DNA of 64,000 bases from Methylibium sp965279545 (lineage in GTDB: Bacteria; Pseudomonadota; Gammaproteobacteria; Burkholderiales; Burkholderiaceae_C): assembly GCF_965279545.1 (NCBI RefSeq), contig NZ_OZ257250.1:1984001-2048000 (forward strand), given 5' to 3'. A program made the translations under genes and the position numbers. The notes beneath the pieces were generated by a model that made no database searches, was not told the origin of the DNA, and saw only the letters and a list, made by a program, of their open reading frames with translations. Positions within the stretch are counted from its first letter, which is position 1; every line of letters begins with the position of its first letter. Shown in pieces: positions 23,906-31,514 of the stretch.

Positions 23906-25168
23906 ATGCAGAGCGCCTCCTCCTTCGATGTCGTGGTGATCGGCGCGGGCGCGGCCGGCCTCTTCTGCGCCGGCATCGCTGGCCAGCGCGGCCTGCGCGT
24001 GCTGCTGATCGACCATGCGGAGAAGGTCGCCGAGAAGATCCGCATCTCCGGCGGCGGGCGCTGCAACTTCACCAACCGCGAGACCGGGCCGGCCCATTTC
24101 CTCTCCGAGAACCCCGCGTTCTGCCGCTCGGCGCTGGCACGCTACACGCCGCGCGACTTCATCGCGCTGGTGCAGCACCACCGCATCGCATGGCACGAGA
24201 AGCACAAGGGCCAGCTGTTCTGCGACGAGTCCAGCGAGGACATCATCGCGCTGCTGCTGCGCGAGTGCGAAGCGGGCGCGGTGACGCGCTGGCAGCCCTG
24301 CCGCGTCGAAGCGGTGCAACAGGCCGGCCGCGGCTTCGAGCTCGACACCGATCGCGGCGCGGTCCGCGCGGGCCGCGTGGTGGTCGCCACCGGCGGGCTG
24401 TCGATCCCGAAGATCGGCGCCAGCGATTTCGGCTACCGGCTGGCACGACAGTTCGGTCACCGCGTGGTCGAACCGCGCCCTGCGCTGGTGCCGCTGAGCT
24501 TCGACGCGGCGGCCTGGGCACCGTTCGCGGCGCTCGCCGGCCTGTCGCTCGAAGTGACGGTGAGCACGGGCCGCGGCAAGGGCGCCGGCCGCTTCGTCGA
24601 GGACTTGCTGTTCACGCACCGGGGCCTGAGCGGCCCGGCGGTGCTGCAGATCTCGAGCTATTGGCAAGCGGGCACGCCGATCGAGCTGGACCTGGCACCC
24701 GGCCAGAACCTGGCGGCAAGCCTGCTCGAGGCCAAGATGCACTCCAGGCGCCAGCTCGGCAATGAACTGGCGACCCGGCTGCCGGCCCGCCTGGCCGAGG
24801 CCTGGTGCGCACCGCTCGGTGACCTGACCACGCGGGCCATGCCGGAGGTCAGGGACAAGGACCTGACCACCCTCGCCGCCTCGTTGCAACACTGGACGCT
24901 GGAGCCGGCCGGTACCGAAGGCTTCCGCAAGGCCGAGGTCACCGCCGGCGGCGTCGACACGCGCGAACTGAGCTCGCAGACGATGGAGAGCCGGCGCGTA
25001 CCCGGGCTGCACTTCATCGGCGAGGTGGTCGACGTGACCGGCTGGCTCGGCGGCTACAACTTCCAGTGGGCCTGGGCCAGCGCCCACGCTTGCGCGCAGG
25101 CCTGCGCCAAGGCCGCGACGATGCCGGACGTGGCCGTGGTGCCGGCAGCGCACCCGCAGGCCCTGTGA
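23906..25168 (+). CDS. YhiN/HI0933-family FAD-dependent oxidoreductase
   Basis: A 420-residue cytoplasmic flavoprotein. The N-terminal dinucleotide fold (VVVIGAGAAGLFCAGIAG), the family hallmark SGGGRCNFTN near 49-58, an internal VVVATGGLSIPKIG, and the C-terminal FAD motif ending GEVVDVTGWLGGYNFQWAWASA define the HI0933/YhiN family. Substrate and role are unknown for the family. It stands alone between the repeat copy A and rpsU, in the same direction as both flanking gene groups. Confidence 0.92.
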   Translation: MQSASSFDVVVIGAGAAGLFCAGIAGQRGLRVLLIDHAEKVAEKIRISGGGRCNFTNRETGPAHFLSENPAFCRSALARYTPRDFIALVQHHRIAWHEKHKGQLFCDESSEDIIALLLRECEAGAVTRWQPCRVEAVQQAGRGFELDTDRGAVRAGRVVVATGGLSIPKIGASDFGYRLARQFGHRVVEPRPALVPLSFDAAAWAPFAALAGLSLEVTVSTGRGKGAGRFVEDLLFTHRGLSGPAVLQISSYWQAGTPIELDLAPGQNLAASLLEAKMHSRRQLGNELATRLPARLAEAWCAPLGDLTTRAMPEVRDKDLTTLAASLQHWTLEPAGTEGFRKAEVTAGGVDTRELSSQTMESRRVPGLHFIGEVVDVTGWLGGYNFQWAWASAHACAQACAKAATMPDVAVVPAAHPQAL

Positions 25169-25175
25169 CGGCGCA

Positions 25176-25205
25176 TTGCGCCTGCCTCTGTCGGCGGTCT
25201 ATAAT
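25176..25205 (+). promoter_or_regulatory. Sigma-70-type promoter of rpsU
   Basis: TTGCGC (25176-25181) and a perfect TATAAT (25200-25205) are separated by 18 bases. The predicted start near 25212 gives a leader of about 90 bases before the rpsU ATG. Confidence 0.75.
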
Positions 25206-25303
25206 CGACTTCTTTGCTGGCAAACCGCGTGCCGAAACCGGAGCGAGTCATCCGGAAAGACTTCCCCGGAATCCGGCGCGCAAATTCAAGGATCCACCGT
25301 TTC

Positions 25304-25516
25304 ATGACCACCGTTCGCGTCAAAGAAAACGAGCCCTTCGATGTGGCTCTGCGTCGTTTCAAGCGCACGATCGAAAAGATCGGCCTGTTGACGGACCTGC
25401 GGGCCCGCGAGTTCTACGAAAAGCCCACCGCCGAGCGCAAGCGCAAGAAGGCCGCGGCCGTGAAGCGCCACTTCAAGCGCGTTCGCAGCATGCAGTTGCC
25501 CAAGAAGATGTACTGA
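25304..25516 (+). CDS. rpsU: 30S ribosomal protein S21
   Basis: A 70-residue basic protein of the small ribosomal subunit that helps mRNA-rRNA pairing at initiation. The sequence starts MTTVRVKENEPFDVALRRFK and has the Lys/Arg-rich C-terminus (ERKRKKAAAVKRHFKR) of S21. The ATG at 25304 gives the usual length; the in-frame ATG at 25214 would add 30 atypical residues. A strong promoter lies upstream and a terminator follows. Confidence 0.97.
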   Translation: MTTVRVKENEPFDVALRRFKRTIEKIGLLTDLRAREFYEKPTAERKRKKAAAVKRHFKRVRSMQLPKKMY

Positions 25517-25537
25517 TCGCCCCATCAGTCAGCTCCC

Positions 25538-25580
25538 GATCAAGCCCGCGCGGGGACGCCCAAGCGGGCTTGATCGTTTC
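25538..25580 (+). terminator. Intrinsic terminator after rpsU
   Basis: A perfect 12-bp stem, GATCAAGCCCGC (25538-25549) with GCGGGCTTGATC (25564-25575), is followed by GTTTC. It lies 21 bases after the rpsU stop and before the yqeY ribosome site, so it may let part of the transcription through. Confidence 0.8.
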
Positions 25581-25598
25581 TGGAGACCGGAGATTCTC

Positions 25599-26045
25599 AT
25601 GAGCCTGAAAGACCGCATCACCGAAGACATGAAGGCCGCGATGCGTGCCAGGGACGCGGCCCGCCTGGGCACGATCCGCCTGCTGCTGGCCGCGTTGAAG
25701 CAGAAGGAAGTCGACGAGCGCATCGTCCTCGATGACGCGATGGTGATCGCGATCGTCGACAAGCTGATCAAACAGCGCAAGGACTCGATCAGCCAGTTCA
25801 GCGCCGCCGGCCGCACCGACCTGGCCGACAAGGAAACCGCCGAGCTCGCCGTGCTAGAGGCCTACCTGCCCGCGCGACTGAGCGCCGAGCAGATCGCTGC
25901 CGAGGTGGCGAAGATCGTCGCCGAACTCGGCGCCACCGGCCCCGGGGACATGGGCAAGGTGATGGGCGCGGTCAAGACCCGGCTGGCCGGCGTGGCCGAC
26001 ATGGGGCTGGTGTCGGCCGCCGTGAAACAGGCGCTGGCGAAGTAA
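25599..26045 (+). CDS. yqeY: GatB/YqeY domain-containing protein
   Basis: A 148-residue cytoplasmic protein of the YqeY family, related to the tail of the GatB amidotransferase subunit. Typical sequence is seen at the N-terminus (SLKDRITEDMKAAMRARD, then LGTIRLLLAALKQKEVDER) and in the C-terminal helical domain (LEAYLPARLS, GDMGKVMGAV). The rpsU-yqeY pairing is widely conserved, often with dnaG. The exact function is not established; tRNA-dependent amidation or translation is presumed. Confidence 0.93.
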   Translation: MSLKDRITEDMKAAMRARDAARLGTIRLLLAALKQKEVDERIVLDDAMVIAIVDKLIKQRKDSISQFSAAGRTDLADKETAELAVLEAYLPARLSAEQIAAEVAKIVAELGATGPGDMGKVMGAVKTRLAGVADMGLVSAAVKQALAK

Positions 26046-26077
26046 GCTCGGTCTGTCGTACCGTCGAGGAGTCGTCC

Positions 26078-26425
26078 ATGGATCTGCCCACCACCCGCCT
26101 GAACGCCGAAATCTCGACGGCGCCCCAGCTGACACCCGACGCCATGGCCGCAGCCGCGGCCGCGGGCTTTCGCAGCGTGATCAACAACCGCCCCGACTTC
26201 GAGGCCGGACCCGAGCAGCCGACCAGCGCCTCGATCGAGGCGGCCGCGCGCGCCGCCGGCCTCGAGTACGTGCACCTGCCGGTGGCCGGCAACTTCCAGA
26301 CGCCCGAGCAGGCGCAGGCGATGGCCGGGCTGATGGAGCGACTGCCCAAACCCGTGCTCGCGTTCTGCCGCAGCGGCACCCGCAGCGGCCGGCTGTACGC
26401 GTTGTCGCTCGAACACAGGCGCTGA
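26078..26425 (+). CDS. TIGR01244/DUF442 phosphatase-like protein
   Basis: A 115-residue single-domain protein with a dual-specificity-phosphatase-like fold. The active-site-like loop FCRSGTRSG (Cys97, Arg102) and the preceding SVINNRPDFE and YVHLPVA segments match the DUF442/TIGR01244 family. In other proteins this domain is fused to beta-lactamase-like sulfur dioxygenases (Blh). Here it stands alone, 32 bases after yqeY. A sulfur-transfer or phosphatase role cannot be chosen from sequence. Confidence 0.85.
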   Translation: MDLPTTRLNAEISTAPQLTPDAMAAAAAAGFRSVINNRPDFEAGPEQPTSASIEAAARAAGLEYVHLPVAGNFQTPEQAQAMAGLMERLPKPVLAFCRSGTRSGRLYALSLEHRR

Positions 26426-26469
26426 CCGCGCCCCAAGAGCCAGCGCCGCTCTCGCAGGCGGCCCGGCGC

Positions 26470-27660
26470 ATGCCTCACCGCTACATCGCCCACCTCGACA
26501 TGGACGCGTTCTATGCGTCGGTCGAGTTGCTGCGCTACCCCGAGCTGAAAGGCCGGCCGGTGGTCATCGGCGGCGGCCGGCGGCACCAGCCCGAGCCGCT
26601 GGCCGATGGCAGCCACCGCTTCGCGACGCTGCGCCACTACGCCGGCCGCGGCGTCGTGACGACCGCCACCTACGCGGCACGCGCCTACGGCGTGCACTCC
26701 GGCATGGGCCTGATGAAGGCGGCCGCACTGGCGCCCGACACGGTGCTGCTGCCGGTCGATTTCGACGAATACCGGCGCTACTCGAAGCTGTTCAAGGCAG
26801 CCGTGGCGGAGGTCGTCGGGGACACGCCGCCGGTGATCGAGGACCGCGGCATCGACGAGATCTACATCGACCTCTCGTCTCAACCGCAGGTCGAAGCGGA
26901 CCGCGGCGCGGCGCTGGCCCGCGCGATCAAGGCTCGCGTGTTCGAGCGCACCGGCCTCAGCTGCTCGATCGGCGTGACGCCGAACAAGCTGCTCAGCAAG
27001 CTCGCCTCCGAGCTCGACAAGCCCGATGGACTGACCCTGCTGCGCGAAGCCGACATCGAAACCCGCATCTGGCCGTTGCCGGCGCGGCGCATCAACGGCA
27101 TCGGGCCGAAATCCTCCGCGCGGCTCGAAGCCCTGGGCATCCGCACGATCGGCGAGCTGGCCGCCGCCGATCCGGCCTGGCTGCTTGAACAGTTCGGCCG
27201 ACGCTACGGCGCCTGGCTGCATGCCGCGGCCCACGGTCGCGACGAGCGGCCCGTGGTGACGCACAGCGAACCGGTCAGCCTGAGCCGGGAGACCACCTTC
27301 GACCGCGACCTGCACCCGCGCGGCGACCGGGCTGCACTGTCGGCCATCTTCACGCAGCTGTGCGAGCAGGTGGCGGGCGACCTGCAGCGCAAGGGCTACG
27401 TCGGCAAGACCATCGGGCTGAAGCTGCGCTACGACGACTTCAAGACCGTGACGCGCGACCTCACGCTTCCGTTGGCAGTCGACGACATCGCGTCGATCCG
27501 GCGCGCGGCCGGCGAGTGCCTCAAGCGCGTACCGCTGGAGCGACGCCTGCGCCTGCTGGGCGTGCGGGTCGGCTCGCTGTCGCGCACTGCGGACGTGGTC
27601 ACGCCGGCGACGCCAGGCCCGAGCAAGCCGCCCTCCACCGGCAGCCTGTTCGACGACTGA
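26470..27660 (+). CDS. dinB: DNA polymerase IV (Y-family translesion polymerase)
   Basis: A 396-residue error-prone polymerase for lesion bypass. Catalytic motifs are HLDMDAFYASVE (about 8-19) and DEIYIDLS near 130. The palm is followed by a helix-hairpin-helix thumb (INGIGPKSSARLEALGI) and the little finger (GKTIGLKLRYDDF). The C-terminus ends TGSLFDD, a plausible beta-clamp-binding peptide. A short insertion near residues 35-55 (HQPEPLADGSHRF) is longer than in E. coli DinB. No LexA box was seen upstream. Confidence 0.94.
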   Translation: MPHRYIAHLDMDAFYASVELLRYPELKGRPVVIGGGRRHQPEPLADGSHRFATLRHYAGRGVVTTATYAARAYGVHSGMGLMKAAALAPDTVLLPVDFDEYRRYSKLFKAAVAEVVGDTPPVIEDRGIDEIYIDLSSQPQVEADRGAALARAIKARVFERTGLSCSIGVTPNKLLSKLASELDKPDGLTLLREADIETRIWPLPARRINGIGPKSSARLEALGIRTIGELAAADPAWLLEQFGRRYGAWLHAAAHGRDERPVVTHSEPVSLSRETTFDRDLHPRGDRAALSAIFTQLCEQVAGDLQRKGYVGKTIGLKLRYDDFKTVTRDLTLPLAVDDIASIRRAAGECLKRVPLERRLRLLGVRVGSLSRTADVVTPATPGPSKPPSTGSLFDD

Positions 27661-27717
27661 TACGACTGATCCAAGTCAGCCGGCGGCAATGGTGCCTGCC
27701 TGCAAGGGCACGCAGCG

Positions 27718-28809
27718 TCAGGACGGCAGGAAGTCCACCGGCCAGGTCACGATCATCTGGTCCACGTCCTTCGCGCCGAAGTCGAACTGGCGGATCCGGG
27801 CGAGCAGCTTGCCTTCCAGTTCGGAGGCGTGCAGTTCGCTCGACACCACCCGGCAGTCCACCACACCGCCGGACGGTGCGATCTTCAGCTCGACCACGAC
27901 CTTGCCCTGCAGCGACGGCTCCTCGCGCAGCGCCCGGTTGTAGATCGCATAGATCGCGCCCTTGTTGCGCTCGAACACCAGCTTGATGTCCTCCAGCGAA
28001 CGGGCCGCCTTGCCGCTGCCGCCGCGCTGGACCGCGCCACCGGGTCCGCCACCGCCGCCGGTCCCATTGCCGTCGCCCTTGCCACCGCGCACGCCGCCAC
28101 CGCCGGCGCCACCACCCCCACCGCCACCGGCCACGCCTTCGACCAGCGTGGTCGCGCGGCCGGCGAGGCCGCCGCCCCCGGTGTTGCGGCTGTAGCCCGC
28201 CGTGTTGATGCCGCCGCTGCCGCCGGTGGCATTGGACGTGATCAGCGCCCGTGTCGGCACGCCCGGATCGGTGCCAGCACCGACGCCCACGCCGGCGCCC
28301 GTGCCGACGCCGGGCCCTTGCTTGATGTCCGGCTGCATCTGCACCGCCACCGGTGCGCCGCGCAGTTCGGCCAGTTGCTCCTTCATCGCCAGCAGGCCCA
28401 CACCGGCCGCCTTGCGGCGCGCGTTGTCGGCCGTCACCTCGCCGGGCGGCTTGTTGAGCTGGGGCCGGCGAGCCTCGGGTGCCACGGCCGCCTTCGGCGG
28501 CTCGGGGCGGGCCGGGTCGGGCTTGTTGGTGTTCGGCTCCGGCTTGTGGTCTTTCGCACGCTCCTGCCTGACCACTGGCGTCGGGAGCGGCGGGGCGTCC
28601 TTCTCGATCAGCAGCTTCGCCAGCCGCGGCGGCAGCTCCGGCGGGGCCGCACGGTCCTCGACCGGCCGGGGCATCAGCAGCAACACCACGCACGCCACCA
28701 CGCAGGCGACCAGCACGACGCGCAGGATGCGGCGAAAGCGCGCCTCGTCCTCGGGCGACAGCGCCCACGGCAAGATAGGCGCGCGAAAGGAGATCGCCGC
28801 GGCGCTCAC
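27718..28809 (-). CDS. AgmX/PglI C-terminal domain protein, TonB-like energy transducer
   Basis: A 363-residue bitopic protein: short cytoplasmic N-terminus, one membrane helix (about 29-47), a proline/lysine-rich periplasmic spacer (50-125), a long glycine-rich tract (about 165-265, with runs of G), and a C-terminal domain (270-362; FERNKGAIYAIYNRALREEP and a VVVELKIAPSGGV segment) of the AgmX/PglI type. Such proteins pair with ExbB/ExbD motors in the Myxococcus Agl/Glt gliding machinery. It starts at a GTG overlapping the ExbD stop (GTGA). Last gene of the 17-gene operon. Confidence 0.87.
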   Translation of the reverse strand: MSAAAISFRAPILPWALSPEDEARFRRILRVVLVACVVACVVLLLMPRPVEDRAAPPELPPRLAKLLIEKDAPPLPTPVVRQERAKDHKPEPNTNKPDPARPEPPKAAVAPEARRPQLNKPPGEVTADNARRKAAGVGLLAMKEQLAELRGAPVAVQMQPDIKQGPGVGTGAGVGVGAGTDPGVPTRALITSNATGGSGGINTAGYSRNTGGGGLAGRATTLVEGVAGGGGGGGAGGGGVRGGKGDGNGTGGGGGPGGAVQRGGSGKAARSLEDIKLVFERNKGAIYAIYNRALREEPSLQGKVVVELKIAPSGGVVDCRVVSSELHASELEGKLLARIRQFDFGAKDVDQMIVTWPVDFLPS

Positions 28810-29303
28810 GCTTTCACCTTTTGCGTCACCGCGAACGACACGTCGCTGAAGTTCGCACGCGCCGCGGTGTACATCACCTTGCGCAGCAGGCGGTAGGGGA
28901 TGTCCTTGTCGCCCATGATCGTGACGGTCTTGCTCTGCGCCTCGTTCTCCTTGCGAAGCACCTCCTTGCCCGCCTGCAGGTCGAGCTCGGCCTTCAGCGG
29001 CGCGATCAGATCGCCCTCGACGCCCAGCGCCTCGGCCACCGTCGCGACCTTGCGGCCTCCGACCAGGATGTCGGCGCCGCTGACCGTCACGATGACGGTC
29101 TCGTGCGGGGTCTTGTCGGACGTGGACTCGGGCAGCTTGACGGCGCGGGCGGTGCTCAGCACCTCCACGCCGGTGCTGGACATCAGGAAGAAGATCAGGA
29201 TCGTGAAGATGTCGATCAGGGACACGAGGTTCATGTCCAGACCCGTGTGGTTGCGCGCCTTGCGTTCGGCGCGTTTTTGCAGCGGAGTCAGAGCAGCCAT
29301 CAT
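28806..29303 (-). CDS. ExbD/TolR-family biopolymer transporter (second copy)
   Basis: A 165-residue inner-membrane protein with one transmembrane helix that includes the family aspartate (LVSLIDIFTILIFFLM, about 26-41) and a periplasmic domain. ExbD/TolR dimers couple proton flow through ExbB to movement of a TonB-like partner. It begins ATGATG, overlapping the upstream ExbD stop; the second ATG at 29300 is also possible. It overlaps the AgmX-type gene downstream. Confidence 0.9.
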   Translation of the reverse strand: MMAALTPLQKRAERKARNHTGLDMNLVSLIDIFTILIFFLMSSTGVEVLSTARAVKLPESTSDKTPHETVIVTVSGADILVGGRKVATVAEALGVEGDLIAPLKAELDLQAGKEVLRKENEAQSKTVTIMGDKDIPYRLLRKVMYTAARANFSDVSFAVTQKVKA

Positions 29304-29809
29304 CCCCCCTTCTTGGCAACGCTGACCGGCGCGTCGCCGATCGAGATGTCGGGGAACAGGTCGACGTGGGCCGCCTTCGCACCGGCGGCGGCCGGGCTCG
29401 TTGCTTCACGCACGGCGTCCATCACCTGCACCAGCGCTTCGTAGGACGTGTCGGGTTGCGCCAGCACCGTGGCACCCTTGGTGTCGGGGAACCTGGCCTT
29501 GATCTGCTGCATCAGCGCGGACAGCGTGGCCAGGTCGTAGCCCTTGTCGTTGTTGCCGATGCGCTGGATCAGCCCGCCGATGCGGTCGCCGACCTCGATG
29601 GCGTCGGGGCGCAGCACGATCTCGAGCTTCAGGTCGTCGACCTTGAGCTGCTCGACGCCGGAGTTCTGTGCCGGCAGCGTGAGCTCGAGCACCGACAGGC
29701 GCGTGAAGACTGCCGTCGACAGCAGGAAGGGCACCAGCACGACCACCAGGTTGATGAACGCCGTGACTTCCAACTGGGCCACGTTCTTGCGCAGGCGTCG
29801 GACACGCAT
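29300..29809 (-). CDS. ExbD/TolR-family biopolymer transporter (first copy)
   Basis: A 169-residue ExbD/TolR-like protein with one N-terminal helix (EVTAFINLVVVLVPFLLS, about 14-31) and a periplasmic domain. At the site where ExbD has its proton-conducting Asp, this copy has Asn (INLVVVLVPF), as in some AglS/TolR-like partners. Two unlike ExbD proteins beside one ExbB recall AglR-AglQ-AglS. It lies six bases after the ExbB stop. Confidence 0.88.
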   Translation of the reverse strand: MRVRRLRKNVAQLEVTAFINLVVVLVPFLLSTAVFTRLSVLELTLPAQNSGVEQLKVDDLKLEIVLRPDAIEVGDRIGGLIQRIGNNDKGYDLATLSALMQQIKARFPDTKGATVLAQPDTSYEALVQVMDAVREATSPAAAGAKAAHVDLFPDISIGDAPVSVAKKGG

Positions 29810-29815
29810 GGTGGA

Positions 29816-30469
29816 TTACCTCGCCGGGGCCGATTCGGCCTTGATACGCTGCACCAGGTTCAGGAAGCTGATCTTGGCGGCTTCGAGGCCGTCGACGATC
29901 TCGCTGGTGCGGGCCTGCAGGAAGGCATGGATCAGCAGGAAGGGAATGGCCACCGCCAGTGCGAACGCGGTGTTGTTCATCGCGATCGAGATGGAAGCCG
30001 ACAGCAGCTCGGCCTTCTCCGCCGGGTTGACCGCGGCCACCGCGGTGAAGCCCTTGATCAGGCCGATGATGGTGCCCAGCAGGCCCACCAGCGTGATCAC
30101 GTTGGCGAAGGTCGCGATGTAGTGCGTGCGCTTCTCCAGCCGCGGCACGATCTCCATCATGCCCTCCTCCATCGCCGCATCGATGTCCTCGCGGCGGCCC
30201 GGGCTCTGCATGCGCTGCAGGCCGTTGGCGACGATCTTGCCGATCGCGGCGTCGGACTTCTCGGTGACGCTGTGCACTTCCTTGAACTTGCCGCTCTGCA
30301 GCAGCGGCAGCACCTGCGCCCACAGCTTGCGGTTCTGGGTGCGTGCGCGGTTCAGGAAGATGTAGCGCTCGATCGCGATCGACAGGCCGACGGCCATGAT
30401 CGCGATGCTGAAGTAGATGGCAACGCCGCTGTCCTGAAAGAACTTGACGGCAAACTCGAGGACGCTCAT
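29816..30469 (-). CDS. MotA/TolQ/ExbB-family proton channel protein
   Basis: A 217-residue inner-membrane protein with three predicted helices (about 15-34, 115-140 and 165-185), the ExbB topology. The family stretch ITLVGLLGTIIGLIKGFTAV and the last-helix NNTAFALAVAIPFLLIHAF are characteristic. It should form the stator-like proton channel with the two ExbD proteins next to it. The start was set at 30469 (MSVLEFAVKFF), eight bases after GGAGAAG; longer upstream frames overlap the preceding gene. Confidence 0.93.
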   Translation of the reverse strand: MSVLEFAVKFFQDSGVAIYFSIAIMAVGLSIAIERYIFLNRARTQNRKLWAQVLPLLQSGKFKEVHSVTEKSDAAIGKIVANGLQRMQSPGRREDIDAAMEEGMMEIVPRLEKRTHYIATFANVITLVGLLGTIIGLIKGFTAVAAVNPAEKAELLSASISIAMNNTAFALAVAIPFLLIHAFLQARTSEIVDGLEAAKISFLNLVQRIKAESAPAR

Positions 30470-30507
30470 GGGCTTCTCCTGTGACGAACTGGGTAATGGC
30501 TTTTGGT

Positions 30508-30804
30508 TCAGGGACGGGCGGGCGCGGTCCCGGCACTCCGGGGCTGCAACTGCGCGTCGTACTGGAGCTGGCGGCGGAACACGTCGCGATCGACCGGCGC
30601 CAGCGCCTCGTCGAGCACGCTCACCGCGGGCCGCCCCGACAGGTCGCCGGGCAGCGGCTTCTTCCACGGCACGATGTACAGCACCTTCGGCAGCTCGCGG
30701 TTGCCGATGATCTGCGTGCGGTCGATGTCGGCGCGATCCTGCGCGAACGCCGGTGCGGCGACCAGGGCGGCAACGGCGAGCGTGCCGCGAACGGACGGTC
30801 TCAT
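30508..30804 (-). CDS. Small exported protein of unknown function in the motor operon
   Basis: A 98-residue product with a clear signal peptide (MRPSVRGTLAVAALVAAPAFAQ). The mature part contains the striking stretch RTQIIGNRELPKVLYIVPWK followed by KPLPGDLSGRP. I do not know a named family, but this segment looks like a conserved binding or anchoring motif because it is rich in aromatic and charged residues in an otherwise small protein. It overlaps the TPR lipoprotein stop and lies just before the ExbB gene, so it probably acts in the same complex. Confidence 0.8.
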   Translation of the reverse strand: MRPSVRGTLAVAALVAAPAFAQDRADIDRTQIIGNRELPKVLYIVPWKKPLPGDLSGRPAVSVLDEALAPVDRDVFRRQLQYDAQLQPRSAGTAPARP

Positions 30805-31514
30805 GGCTGCTCCTTGCGGCTCACCGCGACGGGCGGCGGCTTGCGGTTCTTCAGGTCGGCGACCCACTTGGCGACCTGTGCATCGCCACCCGGCGACAAG
30901 GCCAGGTAGCGGTCGTAGAGTTCCAGCGCGCGCTTGGCATCACCGAAGTAGAGGTCGTGCAGGATGCCCAGGTTCAACACTGGCGAGGCGTAGGCGGGAT
31001 CGAGATCGATCGCCTTCTCGTAGGCCTCGCGTGCCTTCGCGAACTGGCCCTGTTGCCGGTAAGCGATGCCGAGCTGGTTGAGGTAGACCGGCTGCTGCGG
31101 GTTGGCCTGCACCGCCGCCTCGAGTTCGGCCACCGCCTCGGGCAGCTTGCCGGCCTGGCGCAGCAGCAGCCCCAGGTTGGCGTGCGGCCCGCCGAGCTCG
31201 GGGTTCGATTTCACGATCGCGCGAAAACCGCGTTCGGCGTCCGCCGTGCGTCCGGCACGCAGCGCCTTGCGGGCATCGTCGTAGGCGCGCTGCGCGCCAG
31301 GGCTCACCGGCATCTCGGCTTCGGCATGCACCGCCGCGGCCACTGGCGCAGCGGGGACGACGGAGGCCGCTGGTTCGGATGCCGCCGGCGCAACCACCTG
31401 CTGCAGCGCCTTCAAGGGCTGCTGCAGCGCGGCGCAACCGCTCAGCACCACGCCGATCAGCACGGCGAGTCCGGCCAGGCCGGCGGGCAGGCTGCGCGCG
31501 TCAGCGGATCGCAT
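30801..31514 (-). CDS. TPR lipoprotein
   Basis: A 237-residue predicted lipoprotein: signal peptide with lipobox LSGC (about residues 24-27), an Ala/Pro/Val-rich linker to about 70, then four or so tetratricopeptide repeats (PHANLGLLLRQAGKLPEAV, YLNQLGIAYRQQGQFAKA and SPVLNLGILHDLYFGD are good matches). The residue after Cys is Ala, compatible with outer-membrane sorting. It overlaps both neighbours. It likely scaffolds protein contacts in the envelope complex. Confidence 0.9.
   Translation of the reverse strand: MRSADARSLPAGLAGLAVLIGVVLSGCAALQQPLKALQQVVAPAASEPAASVVPAAPVAAAVHAEAEMPVSPGAQRAYDDARKALRAGRTADAERGFRAIVKSNPELGGPHANLGLLLRQAGKLPEAVAELEAAVQANPQQPVYLNQLGIAYRQQGQFAKAREAYEKAIDLDPAYASPVLNLGILHDLYFGDAKRALELYDRYLALSPGGDAQVAKWVADLKNRKPPPVAVSRKEQP

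Noticed and set aside
28020..28200. Glycine-codon-rich tract as a possible tandem repeat or CRISPR-like array
   Set aside because: The repeats are irregular Gly codons inside the AgmX/PglI-type gene; there are no spacers or regular units.
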